Under the pieces are notes generated by a model, which was not told the DNA's origin, did not search any database, and worked only from the letters and a program-made list of their open reading frames with translations. From NCBI RefSeq assembly GCF_018320785.1, contig NC_054867.1, forward strand, positions 37,932,355 through 37,996,354: 64,000 nucleotides of DNA, read 5' to 3'. A program made the translations under genes and the position numbers. Each line of letters opens with the position of its first letter. Position 1 is the stretch's first letter. This DNA comes from Cheilinus undulatus (lineage: Eukaryota > Chordata > Actinopteri > Labriformes > Labridae). Of the stretch, positions 1-11,600 are shown piece after piece.

Positions 1-128
1 AGTATGAGCTGCCTGGTTGTTTGTCTCTGTATGGCGACCAGTCTACCCCACCTCTTGCCCAGGCAGTGACATCTGGGTTAGGCCCCCTGTGAACCAGAAC
101 GGGATAAGTGGTGTAGAAAATGGATGGA
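1..128 (+). repeat. 3' part of a tRNA-type SINE, cut by the window edge
   Basis: This is the 3' half of the same repeat that is complete at 32319-32674. Both contain the order 'gactggcgacc', a 'gtaccc...cacctcttgccc' block, 'ccccctgtgaacc' and the tail 'gggataagtggtgtagaaa' followed by GGATGGA. The orientation is plus and the head is missing because the window starts inside it. It lies in the second intron of the minus-strand sp1 model. Confidence 0.75.
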
Positions 129-1257
129 GTCACATCTGAGTAAAAAAAATCTGATTTGGGTCACTTCTGCCTAGTGTGAAGAAATTAAAACTACATTGTA
201 ACTGCAAGGATTAAAACCAGATCTGACAAGATAAAAAAGGATTTCCCAATGCATAAACAAACAAATCAGAGCTTAAAGAGTCAGGATAGACAAGAGCTAA
301 ATAGTTACTTTGATTACACTGATGAGCTCTCCCTCTTATAGAGCCAGATGTACAAGGAAGGCCAAAGCCATCCTTGCTGATCAGAGTCTACATCTGTCTC
401 GCGTTTCAGGCTTCTGCCATTTGGTTACAGGTACCAATATGTAAAACAAGACAATACAAGAGTTCATTTATTCTGGCTTCCATTGGCTTCATTAATAACC
501 TGATCTGATCAGTCCCGAGCCACTCCAGTGACCTACATCTGCATGTTTTACCTGTCTATGTTGTGGATTTTGTGTATATTGCAGTATGTTTTAATCTATT
601 TTCTGCTAACTGTAAAACAAATTTGCCTTCTGGGATAATAAAGTTTACCTTAGCTTGTGATTTCTAATTTATTTGGTTTAGAGTGAAATCAAATTAACAT
701 CCTAATAATTATTTGACTTGCATTTTAAAATGTCAATCTAACCATACTTTACTCCTAAACCACCTCTCATAACATCAATGCTGTATTTTCCATGTACTGG
801 CACTTCCCACAGACTGAAGTCCAGGGGGGAAGCAGGGTGGGAGAGCATGGGAGGGACCACATTTTTTCCAGAGCAGCGGCGGGCTCGGCTTCCCCTCCCC
901 CCAAACCCACCCATCTCCCTCCCACACTTTATTTTTGCCCTATAAACTGACACACTCCTCTAGCCACCCCCTCCAAGGCCAGCCAAATGGGCCGAGCGAA
1001 ATGCACATGAAGTGCCGGGGTTTGACGGGAACACCCCGTGTGGGCGAAATTTACCTGCCCATTCCCCACCCCAGTGACATGTGCTCTGCTGAGAAAATCA
1101 ACAAGCCGAAAAAGTGTGGGCAAAATCAGCAAAAGAATCACACACACCGACAGGAGATGAAGAACAGGATGAGATGCTATGTGCTGGGAGTTTGATTAAT
1201 GATCCCCGGCTTATTACTATCTAAACTGTAAAAATGAAACAAGTCTAGTTAACCTAC
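129..1257. other. sp1 intron 2 (part); no exon seen, one unique GC-rich block
   Basis: I see no coding exon here. Short open frames at 738-953, 929-1147 and 935-1195 overlap one another on both strands and look like by-products of a GC-rich block at about 960-1100. That block is not repetitive within the window and holds E-box-like sequences such as cacatg and acatgtg. It could be an intronic regulatory element, but that is inference only. Confidence 0.35.
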
Positions 1258-1965
1258 TTGTGAATTTGTGTTTCGCTTTTGACTGAAGCCTCCACCGCTC
1301 TCCACAGCGGCCATTTCACCCTGTTGCTGATCTGCGGAAGAAGAGTTAGTAAGATCACTTATCTTTAACAAGACACGCAGAAAAAGCAGGTCATTACACT
1401 TCTTTGGCGTCACATTCAACGATTCACAGAGGAAATAAAGTATACTCATCGCCAACCTAACTCAATTGACAACATTATTTGTACTTTGTTGATGTGAAGG
1501 AACTCAGACGAGGAGAAATACAGGGAAATCCATGCCACAAGTGCTCGAAGGGCCAACTAGCCTACATGCTAAGCTAACATGAACTAACCACAACAGTCAA
1601 AAAGTACTAAACACCGACAGCAGAAATGGTGGATGTGCCTAAAGAGGTAGCTCATAGACACTATATTAAGTTAACTTATTTGGTAGGTAGGTACTTTCAG
1701 TTGAAAAATAAAGTTATTTCAGACTGACACAGTTAGCTCGCTGTATTTGGTGAGCTAAATGTTGTTAGCTAAGTACCGACAATTAGCAGTTAAGTAGTTG
1801 GTCACTTTTAAACTGCTTGAGACGCTAGCTAAACAATTCAAACATACCCTACTTACATCAGAGTAAACATTTCGAATAATGTACACTGCCCTCACTTGTT
1901 ACTGTAAGCTCAATTAATTTTAACGACATGCCACTGAGTTGGAAAAAAGTTAACTTACTGCTCAT
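1258..1965 (-). CDS. sp1: Sp-family transcription factor, 5' coding exons (probable sp1), partial
   Basis: Two exons read cleanly on the minus strand. Coding exon 1 is 1959-1965 (ATGAGCA, followed by donor gtaagtt). Exon 2 is 1258-1331, with acceptor ttcttccgcag and donor gtaggt. Joined, they give 27 residues in phase 0, beginning MSNQQQGEMAAVESGGG and ending FSQKRNTNSQ. Mammalian Sp1 starts with a similarly split MS, a DQ-rich stretch, an acidic/EM segment and a GGG-AFSQ motif, and the next exon there opens with the Sp box. That exon, the glutamine-rich activation domains and the three zinc fingers would lie left of position 1. Sp3 and Sp4 have related N termini, so paralogue identity is inferred partly from the tarbp2, tespa1 and sp7 neighbours. 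The 7-nt coding exon is too short for simple ORF finding. Confidence 0.62.
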
Positions 1966-2115
1966 AATTTGAAGACGGGAGGAGTTTCTCTAGTCTTTTT
2001 TCGAGTTGACAACTTTTCACAACTTCACACAAACTTGACGGGCTCCCCCTATGAAGGAGACAGACGGGTGCGTTCGATTTAGGGATAAGCGTGTGCGGCT
2101 ATTTTGGCGGGGTAA
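1966..2115 (-). promoter_or_regulatory. Probable 5' UTR and promoter of the sp1 model
   Basis: The interval just upstream of the sp1 start codon is richer in CpG than its surroundings. It carries an E2F-like TTTTGGCGGG at 2102-2111 and has no TATA box. This is what a broad housekeeping-type start region would look like. The transcription start cannot be fixed from sequence alone. Confidence 0.35.
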
Positions 2116-3880
2116 CTGTCAGGTTAAAGTTTTAGTTGCTTAATAATATTGATAATAAAAATAATGATATTGATAACATAATAATTTTATTTATTTAGAA
2201 GCTGAGGGTTTACAAAATACTTTGACTTTTGCAAAGAAAAACAGAGGAATGAAGCAACAAAAGGCAAAGACAGCATAAGAAATGACACTCAACAACATCA
2301 GAAGCTGATCATGAAAATAATACAAAAACAATATAAGGCATCAAGAACCCAGATGTTATGAGATGCCATGCAAAGAAGACATCACAGGATATCATTCGAG
2401 CACAGACAGAAGATACTACACAACTAAGACATCATAGAAATGATCAGAAAGTAAACATTACATTGACATCACAGGTACCGTGAGCTGATAGGAACCCCGC
2501 CAACACAGGGACCCAGCTACACAGGTTGAGACCAAGAGGACCAAAATTTAAAATGTGAGCTATTAAGAGAGACATGAAAAGATAAATTAACAAAAAATAA
2601 AATGTAAAACCCAGTTAACTGAAACTAAATAAAACCTGAAATTTACAACTAAAAAAACAAAAACAAACTTAAACTGTATTGTTTTCTTACAAAACTAACC
2701 AAATTTAAAATAGACAAAATCTCCTTAGTTTAGGCTTTGACAGCTGCATACTGGCTGACATGCACATGCAAAGAGAGTAAAATGGCCTGAAAGTGTTTGC
2801 ATAAAGGTCATTTGAGGTCTTGAGTTGTTTCCAGTAACAACTTTTACTAAACAGAATGAAAAGTGAAGAGTGACCTATTTTAATGTTTTTAATGTTTCTT
2901 TTTTTTTTTTTTTTTTTTTGTTTATAGGAATTATTTTTTATAAGTTGTCATGCTTTTCACCACAGGGTACATAGCCCTTTTCCTTAATGTGTTTTTTTAA
3001 TAGTGCATGATGTTTCTTTTTTTAAGGCCTTTTTAGGTTCCATCCCTGACAAGGATCTGAAAAAATAAATTAAGAATGAAATTACCGAAAAAGTAACCAA
3101 AACAAACTATTTTGTGAAAAATATAAACCAACCTAATGTTGAAAACAAAAAGTGAATAAAAAATAAAAACTAAGGAATATTCCGAAACCATGATAACCTT
3201 GTTGTTATGTAAATCATTTATCTAGGTTTACGAATTACAGTTTGAAAGTTAAGATTTTCTCTTAATGCATTTACAGATTAGCATGTAAATTATGGTTCTA
3301 AATGTAGATATTCCATTAATAAAAATGAATTCTGACTTTAAAAAGTTAAGTTATATTTCTTATAATTTTCTCTGAGTTAAATTTCATGACTTAGGCAATT
3401 TGTTGTTTCTTAGCAAACAATATAATGCTCATTTAAAGTCATCTTAAGAAATGCCATCATGTGTATGTTGGCTTCTTTACACAAACCCCCTTAAAGTTGC
3501 CCTTATTATCCAGACAATTGGACAAAATACAAAATAATACTAAAATGGGCTAATAAAGCCCTTCTATCAAAATTAATTAACTTAAACTTTAAAATAAATA
3601 ATTAAACTAACTCATAAACTAGTAAACTGTGGTGTCAAATTAAGTATAAACCCTATTCATACAGAAAATAAATAATGGATTATTTTCATATTCTAATATA
3701 TGTCAGAATTTACATCTCGTTCAAAAAGAGAAATGAAACATGAGGCACATCAAGGAATTTGTATTCTAAGAAAGAATTTAATGATCTTTGCTGTTTACCA
3801 CTGCTGACCTTTTCACGCTCTGTGATGACGGATAAATTAAACGCACCCTTGTTGGACTAGTTTGCGAGGGATTGCTGCTC
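2116..3880. other. A+T-rich intergenic DNA, no gene seen
   Basis: There are many stop codons in all frames, a T tract near 2901-2919, and no splice-bounded open frame that I could join to anything. The left part (about 2135-2700) looks like a decayed repeat, but I cannot assign it to a family. Confidence 0.5.
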
Positions 3881-3890
3881 TTATCCAATA

Positions 3891-3960
3891 GGAGAAACGC
3901 TTTCGACCATTGAGACTCTACCAGCCAATCTTATTGGACCAAAGGCGGAGAATTGGGCGG
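3891..3960. promoter_or_regulatory. CCAAT-box cluster with GC box; candidate promoter without an obvious gene
   Basis: Four CCAAT/ATTGG motifs lie within about 60 bases: CCAAT at 3895 and 3925, ATTGG at 3933 and 3952. The last overlaps gggcgg at 3955-3960. A TGATGACGG element lies upstream near 3821. Closely spaced, oppositely oriented CCAAT boxes are typical of NF-Y-dependent promoters. No convincing coding exon follows on either strand, so it may drive a noncoding RNA, a far-upstream exon of tespa1, or nothing. Confidence 0.4.
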
Positions 3961-4136
3961 GATCTAGCATGTTAGGTTGTACCGCTGAGTATGATTGACG
4001 TTCGGTTATCTGTTTTCCGTTTACAAGGCGCCATAAGCAAATAATCTTACGTATATTATGATATTTTACGTTTGTAAAAGTGTCATTTCATCGTCACATT
4101 CAACAGTGTGTGGATTACATGACTCATTTCTTATTG

Positions 4137-4445
4137 TGAACACGGAGGTGGGGAAGGAGGAAGGCGCACTGGGTATTTAAGTCTTGCCTCCGTGGCTAAT
4201 GGCCACTCCCTGGTGGCGCCCTGTGGGCAGGGAAACAGTGAGGAGGCGGGAGGAGTCACCAAGGGTGGAGGAGAGGAGACCCCATCACACTCGAGCACTG
4301 GCTGTAACCGCGCTGGGAGGAGAAAATGGCTCACATGTGGGAGGGCTTTTATTATTGGGATGTGCAAGGGGGCTGTCGGTGAAGCAGCACATGTGCCTAT
4401 GTAAACAGGACAGAGGGTGGAGTCCCTCCTCAGGCTGAGCCTTTA
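4137..4445. other. GC-rich unique block with a CTCF-like motif
   Basis: This roughly 300-base island of higher G+C sits in A+T-rich DNA. Overlapping frames are open on both strands (4131-4367, 4184-4438 and 4192-4404), which reflects composition rather than protein. On the minus strand 4203-4216 reads CCACCAGGGAGTGG, close to the CTCF core. A TATA-like gtatttaag lies near 4171. It could be a boundary element, an enhancer or a promoter. Confidence 0.3.
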
Positions 4446-7135
4446 TCCACCCAACCCTGTGTGATGTCAAACACTATGATAGTAATTTAGTCAGTCATAT
4501 AAGGTTGGGGATACTAATCTTGTTCATTCCCATACACAGTAAGACTCAACGCTTCATCATCCTTATCTGGATTACAGGCATAGAGTTGACTCACTTTAGC
4601 AGGAATGATGCATTAAAGTTTGTTTACAAAATGTAAAGTCAAGGTAAAATTTAAAATATTAGAAGTAGGAAAGGTATAATTCAGAGCTCAGCATACTACA
4701 GGCCTATTTCACTTTAGTATTATAATAGTATTATAATTTATCCATACTGATACCTTAAGGAGGAAATGTGAAGGTGTGTAAATAACAGTATTGGCAGCTC
4801 TGTGCCACTTGGATGTTTTAAGTCTTTGAAGTCTCTGAATAAAGTTGTGAGTTCATTCATTTGTTTAGCTAAACCTAATTATCTCATAAACCAGAAAATT
4901 TCAGAATATCTGTTAAGAAAACATTAAAAACACAAACATTTCTATAATTGTCTTTTATTATTCATATCCAGTAGTTGGTTTTTTACAGAAATTAGAGGGA
5001 AAACGGCAGTAACTACTGATGTAAAGATCTTATATATGCATCATTAAATTCATAAACAGGGCAGATAAAGTATAATAGAGCAAATTACCCAGTGTAACAT
5101 CAAAGCATTCAAAAGCATTCAGTTTGGCTTAAGGTCAGTGTTAAGCAGATCAAATTATAGGCTATTATTTGCATTTCAGTTAGAAATATAAATACTTGTT
5201 TAAAAAACTTTGATGGAAACTAACATTGAGTGAGAGAAGTGAGAGAACATTTATAAGAAAGTATGATGCAACTGGATAGGCCTGATCAGACATAAAAAAA
5301 AGAAAAACATACATTAAAAATCCATCCATTAAATGAAGTCATTTTTCTTAGGAGGACAGCCCTCTGACTTTCCAACAAAGTTTTAACTAAGACATCATTT
5401 TAGTAAGATATTAATGAAAACAGATGAAAGCAGTCATAAATAAAGCCTTTCAATGGGCTTGAATAGAGAAAATATTTACTTACAATGTTGATATGTCATT
5501 AATTATTATGAAATGTATTTGTAGAACTGATACTAATATGTTAGTGAATGCAGAGGTTAAACAGTCCTTTTGAGGAGTCGTATGGCGGTGAAGAACAGTC
5601 ACAATATGTATTGAGTCATAGTTTATGACTTGAACTAACTTAATAGTTATTTATCAATTTGTCTGTTTAAATGCATTAAAATACAGACTATATGCAAATA
5701 AGGATGAGTGTAGACCACATGTCTCCAGTGATGTCTCCTATTTTGATGTCTGAATGTTTGTATATGAAAGTAATTTTACATGAGGATTATTCATGTTTTG
5801 TTGTTGCCTTTGTTGAAAATTGAATAAAGTAAAAATGATTTGTTGTCATGAAATTTGCCTCTGGAAATGTAGGCCTAAATTATATCGATACCTTCACAAA
5901 AATGTTGCGAACAGCGTCGTTCCCATGATTCATTTGTTTATGTGGGCTAATTAACCTTTACCTCTGACATCTGCACACAGAAATGACAGTTCAGGCCATA
6001 ATGTTGCTTTTGTTTCTGCAGGATGTGTCGCCGCTGCTTCCCACGCGCCTCTAACGTTTCAGATGAGATGCAAAGTCACTTCCTATAATCTGCTCAAACC
6101 ACCACCATCATCATCATCATCATCCTCAGCGGGGTATCATCCATCCAAACAAGTAGGCTGAAGCTAACACGAAGAAAAAAACTCATGTCGGTGCATAACT
6201 GTTCAGCAGCTGGGCAGGCTGGATGCAGAGTGACTGTTCATAAGTCTGATAAGTGAGCTCGCGTCAACAGGAAACGAGAGAGAGCGCGCGCTGCTGACAG
6301 AAGTGAAACCTGCCTGGATGAAGGTGAAGCTGCCTTTCTTCTGTCAGGTTTGTTTGGTATTTTACTTTTTACACATGTTTTTAAAACGACATTCAGTTCA
6401 GCTTAAATCTTGGCAAACTTTGTCGGCTAAATGGAAGTTTACAAAGACCGTTGAAGACATAAAGCCCAGGTTTAAGACATTTGATTATCACCAAGTGTTA
6501 GGCCCAGTATTTTCATATCAAAATAGTTATCAGGTTGGGTATATTTTACTTCAGAAAAGTATTTTCCAAACCACCCCACGGCTGGGTTGGGCTGATTAAT
6601 GACCATATGACACCAGAGTCAGTTACAATGATGTCACTACGTGCTAAAATCCATGCTAAAATGTAAACTAATTTGAATGTATCAGATAATCAATACCATA
6701 GCTTTTACTCTGTTGTGGGACTTTTAGTGACTGAACTCAATTGTGATGTAATTCAGGTAATTATATACTTCATATATTCAGTGTTATGTTTCTATTACAT
6801 TTTAACATTATGAAGTGATAGTATTGTATTTTTAAAAAGTGTGTTTTACATTTGATATAAACTTAAATTGATCAATGAATGATGTGTGATTCAACAAGAG
6901 TTAGACTGATGTTTTTCTGGTACGCCACCCTTTAGTTCAAGTGCTGTACAGTGTTAAAGTAGCCTAATGGTTTCTAATGGACAGCTATTAATTTAAAATC
7001 AGGACTGGAGTCATTCTTCTGCGTAATGGTCTGTACACATTTAAAGTGGGGAAACCATTTGTATGCTCTGATAAGGCTGAAACATGATGGCTTTTTCATG
7101 TCTGAGCCACTGTAATAAAAGCTTGTCAATTATTA
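4446..7135. other. Intergenic DNA upstream of tespa1; possible noncoding first exon near 6.0-6.35 kb
   Basis: Positions 4446-5990 are A+T-rich and I see nothing in them. Positions 6010-6350 are less A+T-rich, contain a short CAT microsatellite (about 6102-6123) and a GC-rich stretch (gagagagcgcgcgctgctgac, about 6279-6299), and end in a donor-like CAG/gtttgt at about 6349. This could be an untranslated first exon and promoter for tespa1, whose first coding exon has an acceptor-like site (cttctgtag, ending about 8614) upstream of its ATG. The link is inference. Positions 6351-7135 hold nothing recognisable. Confidence 0.25.
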
Positions 7136-7139
7136 TAAT

Positions 7140-7960
7140 AATGCATTTTATTTACAGGCACATTTAAAAGCACTCAAGGTCACCTTACAAGGCACAGTTC
7201 AAAACAAGACATAAATAAGTCAACAAAAATACACAAGTCAGCAATGAGTTCAAACATTTAATTAAACAGTGTGTAGGCTGGCACAAGGAAATCCGTCAGA
7301 CTTATTATGCAAGTGTGAAAAGATGGGTTTCAAGACGGAATTCAAGAATGGAAAGAGTTGATGTTACAGATGTCTGGTTGGGGGGAGTTCCAGAGGCGGG
7401 GAGCAGAGCAGATGAAGGATCCCATGGAGGTTAAGTGAGACAGTGAGGTGACTACAGGAAGAGGACCTCAGAGTGTAGGAAGGGGTGCTGATGTGAAGAA
7501 GATCAAAAAGGTATTACATGGAGGTTATGTATGGCCTTGAAGGTGAGGAGCAGAATCTTAGAGTCAATATGGTATTTGACTGGGGGCCAGTGTAGCTGCT
7601 GAAGAATAGGAGTGATGTGATTTTACCTGATGAGGTTCAGGAAATGATAGCTTTGGCTAAGGTGGATTTAGTGCCAGTAAGTAGAACATCAGTTGTATCA
7701 CTGAGTTTGAGGAAGTTGTGTGAAAACCAGGATTTGATTTTACTGTAAACAATCACAGAAGGAGGAGGGTGGGAGAGTGGAGTTAGGTTTGGTGGATAGG
7801 TAGAGCTAGATGTCATCTGCATAGCAGTGGAGGTTAATGTTGAATGAATGAGCAAGAGAAAGTATGCAGATGATGAACAGAAGGGGGCCCAGGACAGAAC
7901 CCTGGGGAGCGCTGGTGGAAACCGGGAAAGGGGGAGATTCGATACTATAACATTTATTTA
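7140..7960 (-). mobile_element. L2-type LINE fragment, antisense, inactive
   Basis: On the minus strand a reverse-transcriptase remnant reads CYADDI, with the YADD catalytic box encoded at 7812-7823. It continues as NFLKLSDTT...LLTGTKSTL near 7720-7640, then an HITPILQQLHWPPV-like segment near 7630-7560. This order is typical of the C-terminal half of L2/Rex-group reverse transcriptases. Stops and frame changes make it dead. The 3' noncoding end runs to about 7140. It lies just upstream of tespa1. Confidence 0.75.
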
Positions 7961-8656
7961 ATTATCCTTACTAAAATATAACTTAAGATAGATATATTCT
8001 ATTATCAAAATTATAAGTTCATAACATTTATCAAATATATTTATATGAATTTATGTTTATATACACATAAAAATTGAAGTGTAATTTTTAAATATTAAAT
8101 CTGTTATAATACCATGTCATGGTACATTTTCATTTAAATGTAAATGCATACTCACAACAAAGCAAATATTAAACACCCAGTGTTAGTTAAACACCCTGTG
8201 CATCCCTTTATGACGATGGTTAAGGGTCCGAAGTCAGCTGTAATGAGAACATCATTTAACCAAGGCTGTTTCTGTGCTATGGAGGGGGAGGAAACCAGAC
8301 TGGAGTTGTTCATAGAGGTTATTTTTAAGAATATCCTTCCTTCTTTTTTAAAATTATTGATATGTGGAGCAGCTGGTTTTCCTTCTTCAGAGTGTATAAC
8401 ATTTTCCCTGTTTTTCCAAGAACAACCAACACTCTTTTACATTTTTTCATCTCCTGACCGCATTGAACAGCCAGACGCGTCTAAAATATCACAGATGACA
8501 AGTTACATGAAACAAGGAGATCCTCTTTAATAATAAAGGATACCTACTCAAAACAATAAATATAGACTTCACTGTGAAAAGCTGAAACACATTTGATCTC
8601 TCTGCTTCTGTAGCTTTGGCCCCACAATGCCCTGGTTGTGTCGGTGATCTGAGGCG
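7961..8656. other. Upstream flank of the first tespa1 coding exon
   Basis: A 128-codon open frame at 8144-8530 has no family features and is A+T-driven. The last 50 bases before the tespa1 ATG may be 5' UTR, starting after a pyrimidine-rich tract ending in tctgtag at about 8614. Nothing else is recognisable. Confidence 0.35.
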
Positions 8657-11600
8657 ATGGAGAGCTCGTCGTCCACCGTGAGGCGGCGAGCCTGGATCAA
8701 CAGTAGCCGACAGTGGCTCACTCTGGAGGAATCAGACGCTGAAGGACCGCCACTGAGCAGCCTCCAGTCTTCATTTATAGCGGACGATGACGTCTTTTCT
8801 GAAGGTAAGACCACACGAAGGAGACTGTGATATAAGCACAGTTATAGATTGAAGTCACTGTACCAAAACCACATACATATAAGAACAGCTCCAACTGCAA
8901 AGTGGTACAAACTTGGATCTGTTTCAGCCTACACTCATGACCACTTTATTAGGTATAGCTGTTCAGCTGTAACCCAACTTCCCATTAATGTAACAATATG
9001 CTGTGTATCTTCTTAGAAAAGTATTACACCTCCTTTATACAACATGCATACAAGCCGTCAGACTTGCACAGTGCTTTTAAGAAATTATTGCAAGCCATAA
9101 AATGATCCCATGTTAAATGTTAATGTAAATTTCATTTAAAGCACGTAACTCAGTCTGTTGTTGAATATACTGAGAGTTTCATTTGTGCAATTTCCACAGG
9201 ATGCTACACAGGAAAGATTGAGACCTGGCTCCTAGGCTGTGGGTGAGTCACCTCGCTTTACCACTGTTTTTATGTAAGAAGATGTTTTTCTGAACTCCGA
9301 CTATAAAATACAAGGTGTCAGTCATTCACTGGAAACTGGTTCAACAAACACTGAGTAGAAAGTGGAAACTCTTTGAGGTCAGCTGTTCCAGGAAGACGGT
9401 GTGGTGAGGTCGCTGCACTTTGTCACAATGGCCTTAGATGATGAATTTATTGTGGCTCCTTTGGGGGAAAAGATTATTTTTAGTTCTTTAAACCGTTATG
9501 TTTACAGTTAACTGAAATGACTTTAACTATCCTGACATGTTTTGTCTTCCAGACATGGCAGCTTTGAATAACACACCAGATTTGTTGTCCAGGTCATGTT
9601 AACAACAAGGAAAGGCTGGTTATGATTTATAAATGTTACTTCCAGGATATAGATGGAAACATTTAAAAAAATGCCTATATAACCCTGACAAGCATTTTGA
9701 CTTTTTGAAATATCTGTGTGCTTTAAAGCACTGGTGCTCAATTGGTGTGATGCCACCTGTGCAAAAAGTCCAGTCGTGAAATTTACTCACTCCTAAATAT
9801 TCCACAGTCAACTGTCGGTGGTATTCTAACAAAGTGGAAGTGATTGGAAATGACAGCAACTCAGCCACAAAGTGGTAGGCCATGTAAAATGACGAAGCAG
9901 GGTAGGCGGATGCTGAGGCGCATAGTGTGCAGAGCTCACCAACTTTCTGCAGAGTCAATCACTACAGACCTCAAAACTTCATGAGGCCTTCAGATTAGCT
10001 CAAGAATAGTGGGTAAAGAGCTTCATGGAATGGGTTTCCATGGCTATGCAGCTGCATCCAAGCCATACATCACCAAGTGCAATGCAAAGCGTTTGATGCA
10101 GTGGTGTAAAGCACGTCGCCACTGGACTCTAGAGCAGTGGAGACATGTTCTCTCGAGTAACGAATCGCGGTTCTCCATCTGGCAATCTGAATGATGAGTC
10201 TGGGTTTGGCGGTTGCCAGGAGAACGGTACTTGTCTGACTGCATTGTGCCAAGTGTTAAGTTTGGTGGAGGGGGGATTTTGTGGTGGGGGTTGTTTTTCA
10301 GGAGCTGGGCTTGGCACCTTAGTTCCAGTCAAAGGAACTCTGAATGCTTCAGCATACCAAGAGATTTTGGACAATTCCATGCTCCCAACTTTGTGGGAAC
10401 AGTTTGGGGATGGCCCCTTCCTGTTCCAACATGACTGTGCACCAGTGCACAAAGCAAGGTCCATAAAGACATGGATGAGAGTGTTTGATGTGCATGAACT
10501 TGACTTGCCTGCACAGAGTCCTGACCTCAACCCGATAGAACACCTTTGGGATGAATTAGAGCAGAGACTGAGAGCCAGGCCTTCTCGTCCAACATCAGTG
10601 TGACCTCACAAATGCGCTTCTGGAAGAATGGTCAAAAATTCCCATAACACACTCCTAAACCTTGTGGAAAGCCTCCCAGAAGAGTTGAAGCTGTTATAGT
10701 TGCAAAGGGTGGACCGACATCATATTAAACCCTATGGATTAAGAATGAGATGTCACTTAAGTTCATATGCGAGTCAGGGCAGGTGAGCAAATACTTTTGG
10801 CAATATAGTGCAGGTGCATCTCAAAATATTATAATATCGTGCAAAAGTTCATTTTCACTGTCATTTACTTGAAAAGGTTATTTTTCCATTAATTCTAGAT
10901 TAATCTCATACAAAGAGAAGTTTTTCAAGACTTTAAAAAATATTGATGATTATGGCTTTTACAGTTCACAAAATTTGATATCTCAAAATATTTGAATATT
11001 GGGTAAAAGTCCAATTAGCAAAGTTTTCTGAGCCTTTATTCTCTCACTATGGTTCAGTACACAAAACTGCAATCATGGGGAAGACTGCTGACTTGACAAA
11101 TGTCCAAAAGACAATCACTGACACCCTCCACGAGGAGGGTAAGCCACAGAAGGTCACTGCTGAAATGACAGGCTGTTCTCAGAGGCTCTATCAAAGCATA
11201 ATTATGGAAGGTTGACTGGAAGGGAAAAGTGTAATATTAAAAGGTGCACAAGCAAAGGGAGTAGCTCAGTCTTCAGAGGATTGTCACAGATTTGTCCAGG
11301 AAATGGGCTACAAGTGTCATGTTCCTAGTGTCGAGTCACTCCTAAACCACAGCGTCCTTAGCCCAGCGTCTCACCTAAGGAAAAAAAAGGAAAAAAAAAA
11401 GAACTAGAGTGTTGATCAGTGGTCTTATTCCATAAGAAATAGCTTTTGATTTCATTTAGAAATCAAGGTCCCAGAGTCCGGAGGGAGATCAGAGTAGCAC
11501 AGAATCCATCTGCTGGTGTTAATCCAATGTGCTTTATCAAGTCCAGAGTCCAAGCTGTCAGCCGTCTACCGGGAGATTTGGAGCTCTTCATGCTTCCATC

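Noticed and set aside
8144-8530. 128-codon plus-strand open frame upstream of tespa1
   Set aside because: It has no recognisable domain and no splice partner, and the A+T-rich composition and frame do not connect to the tespa1 start.
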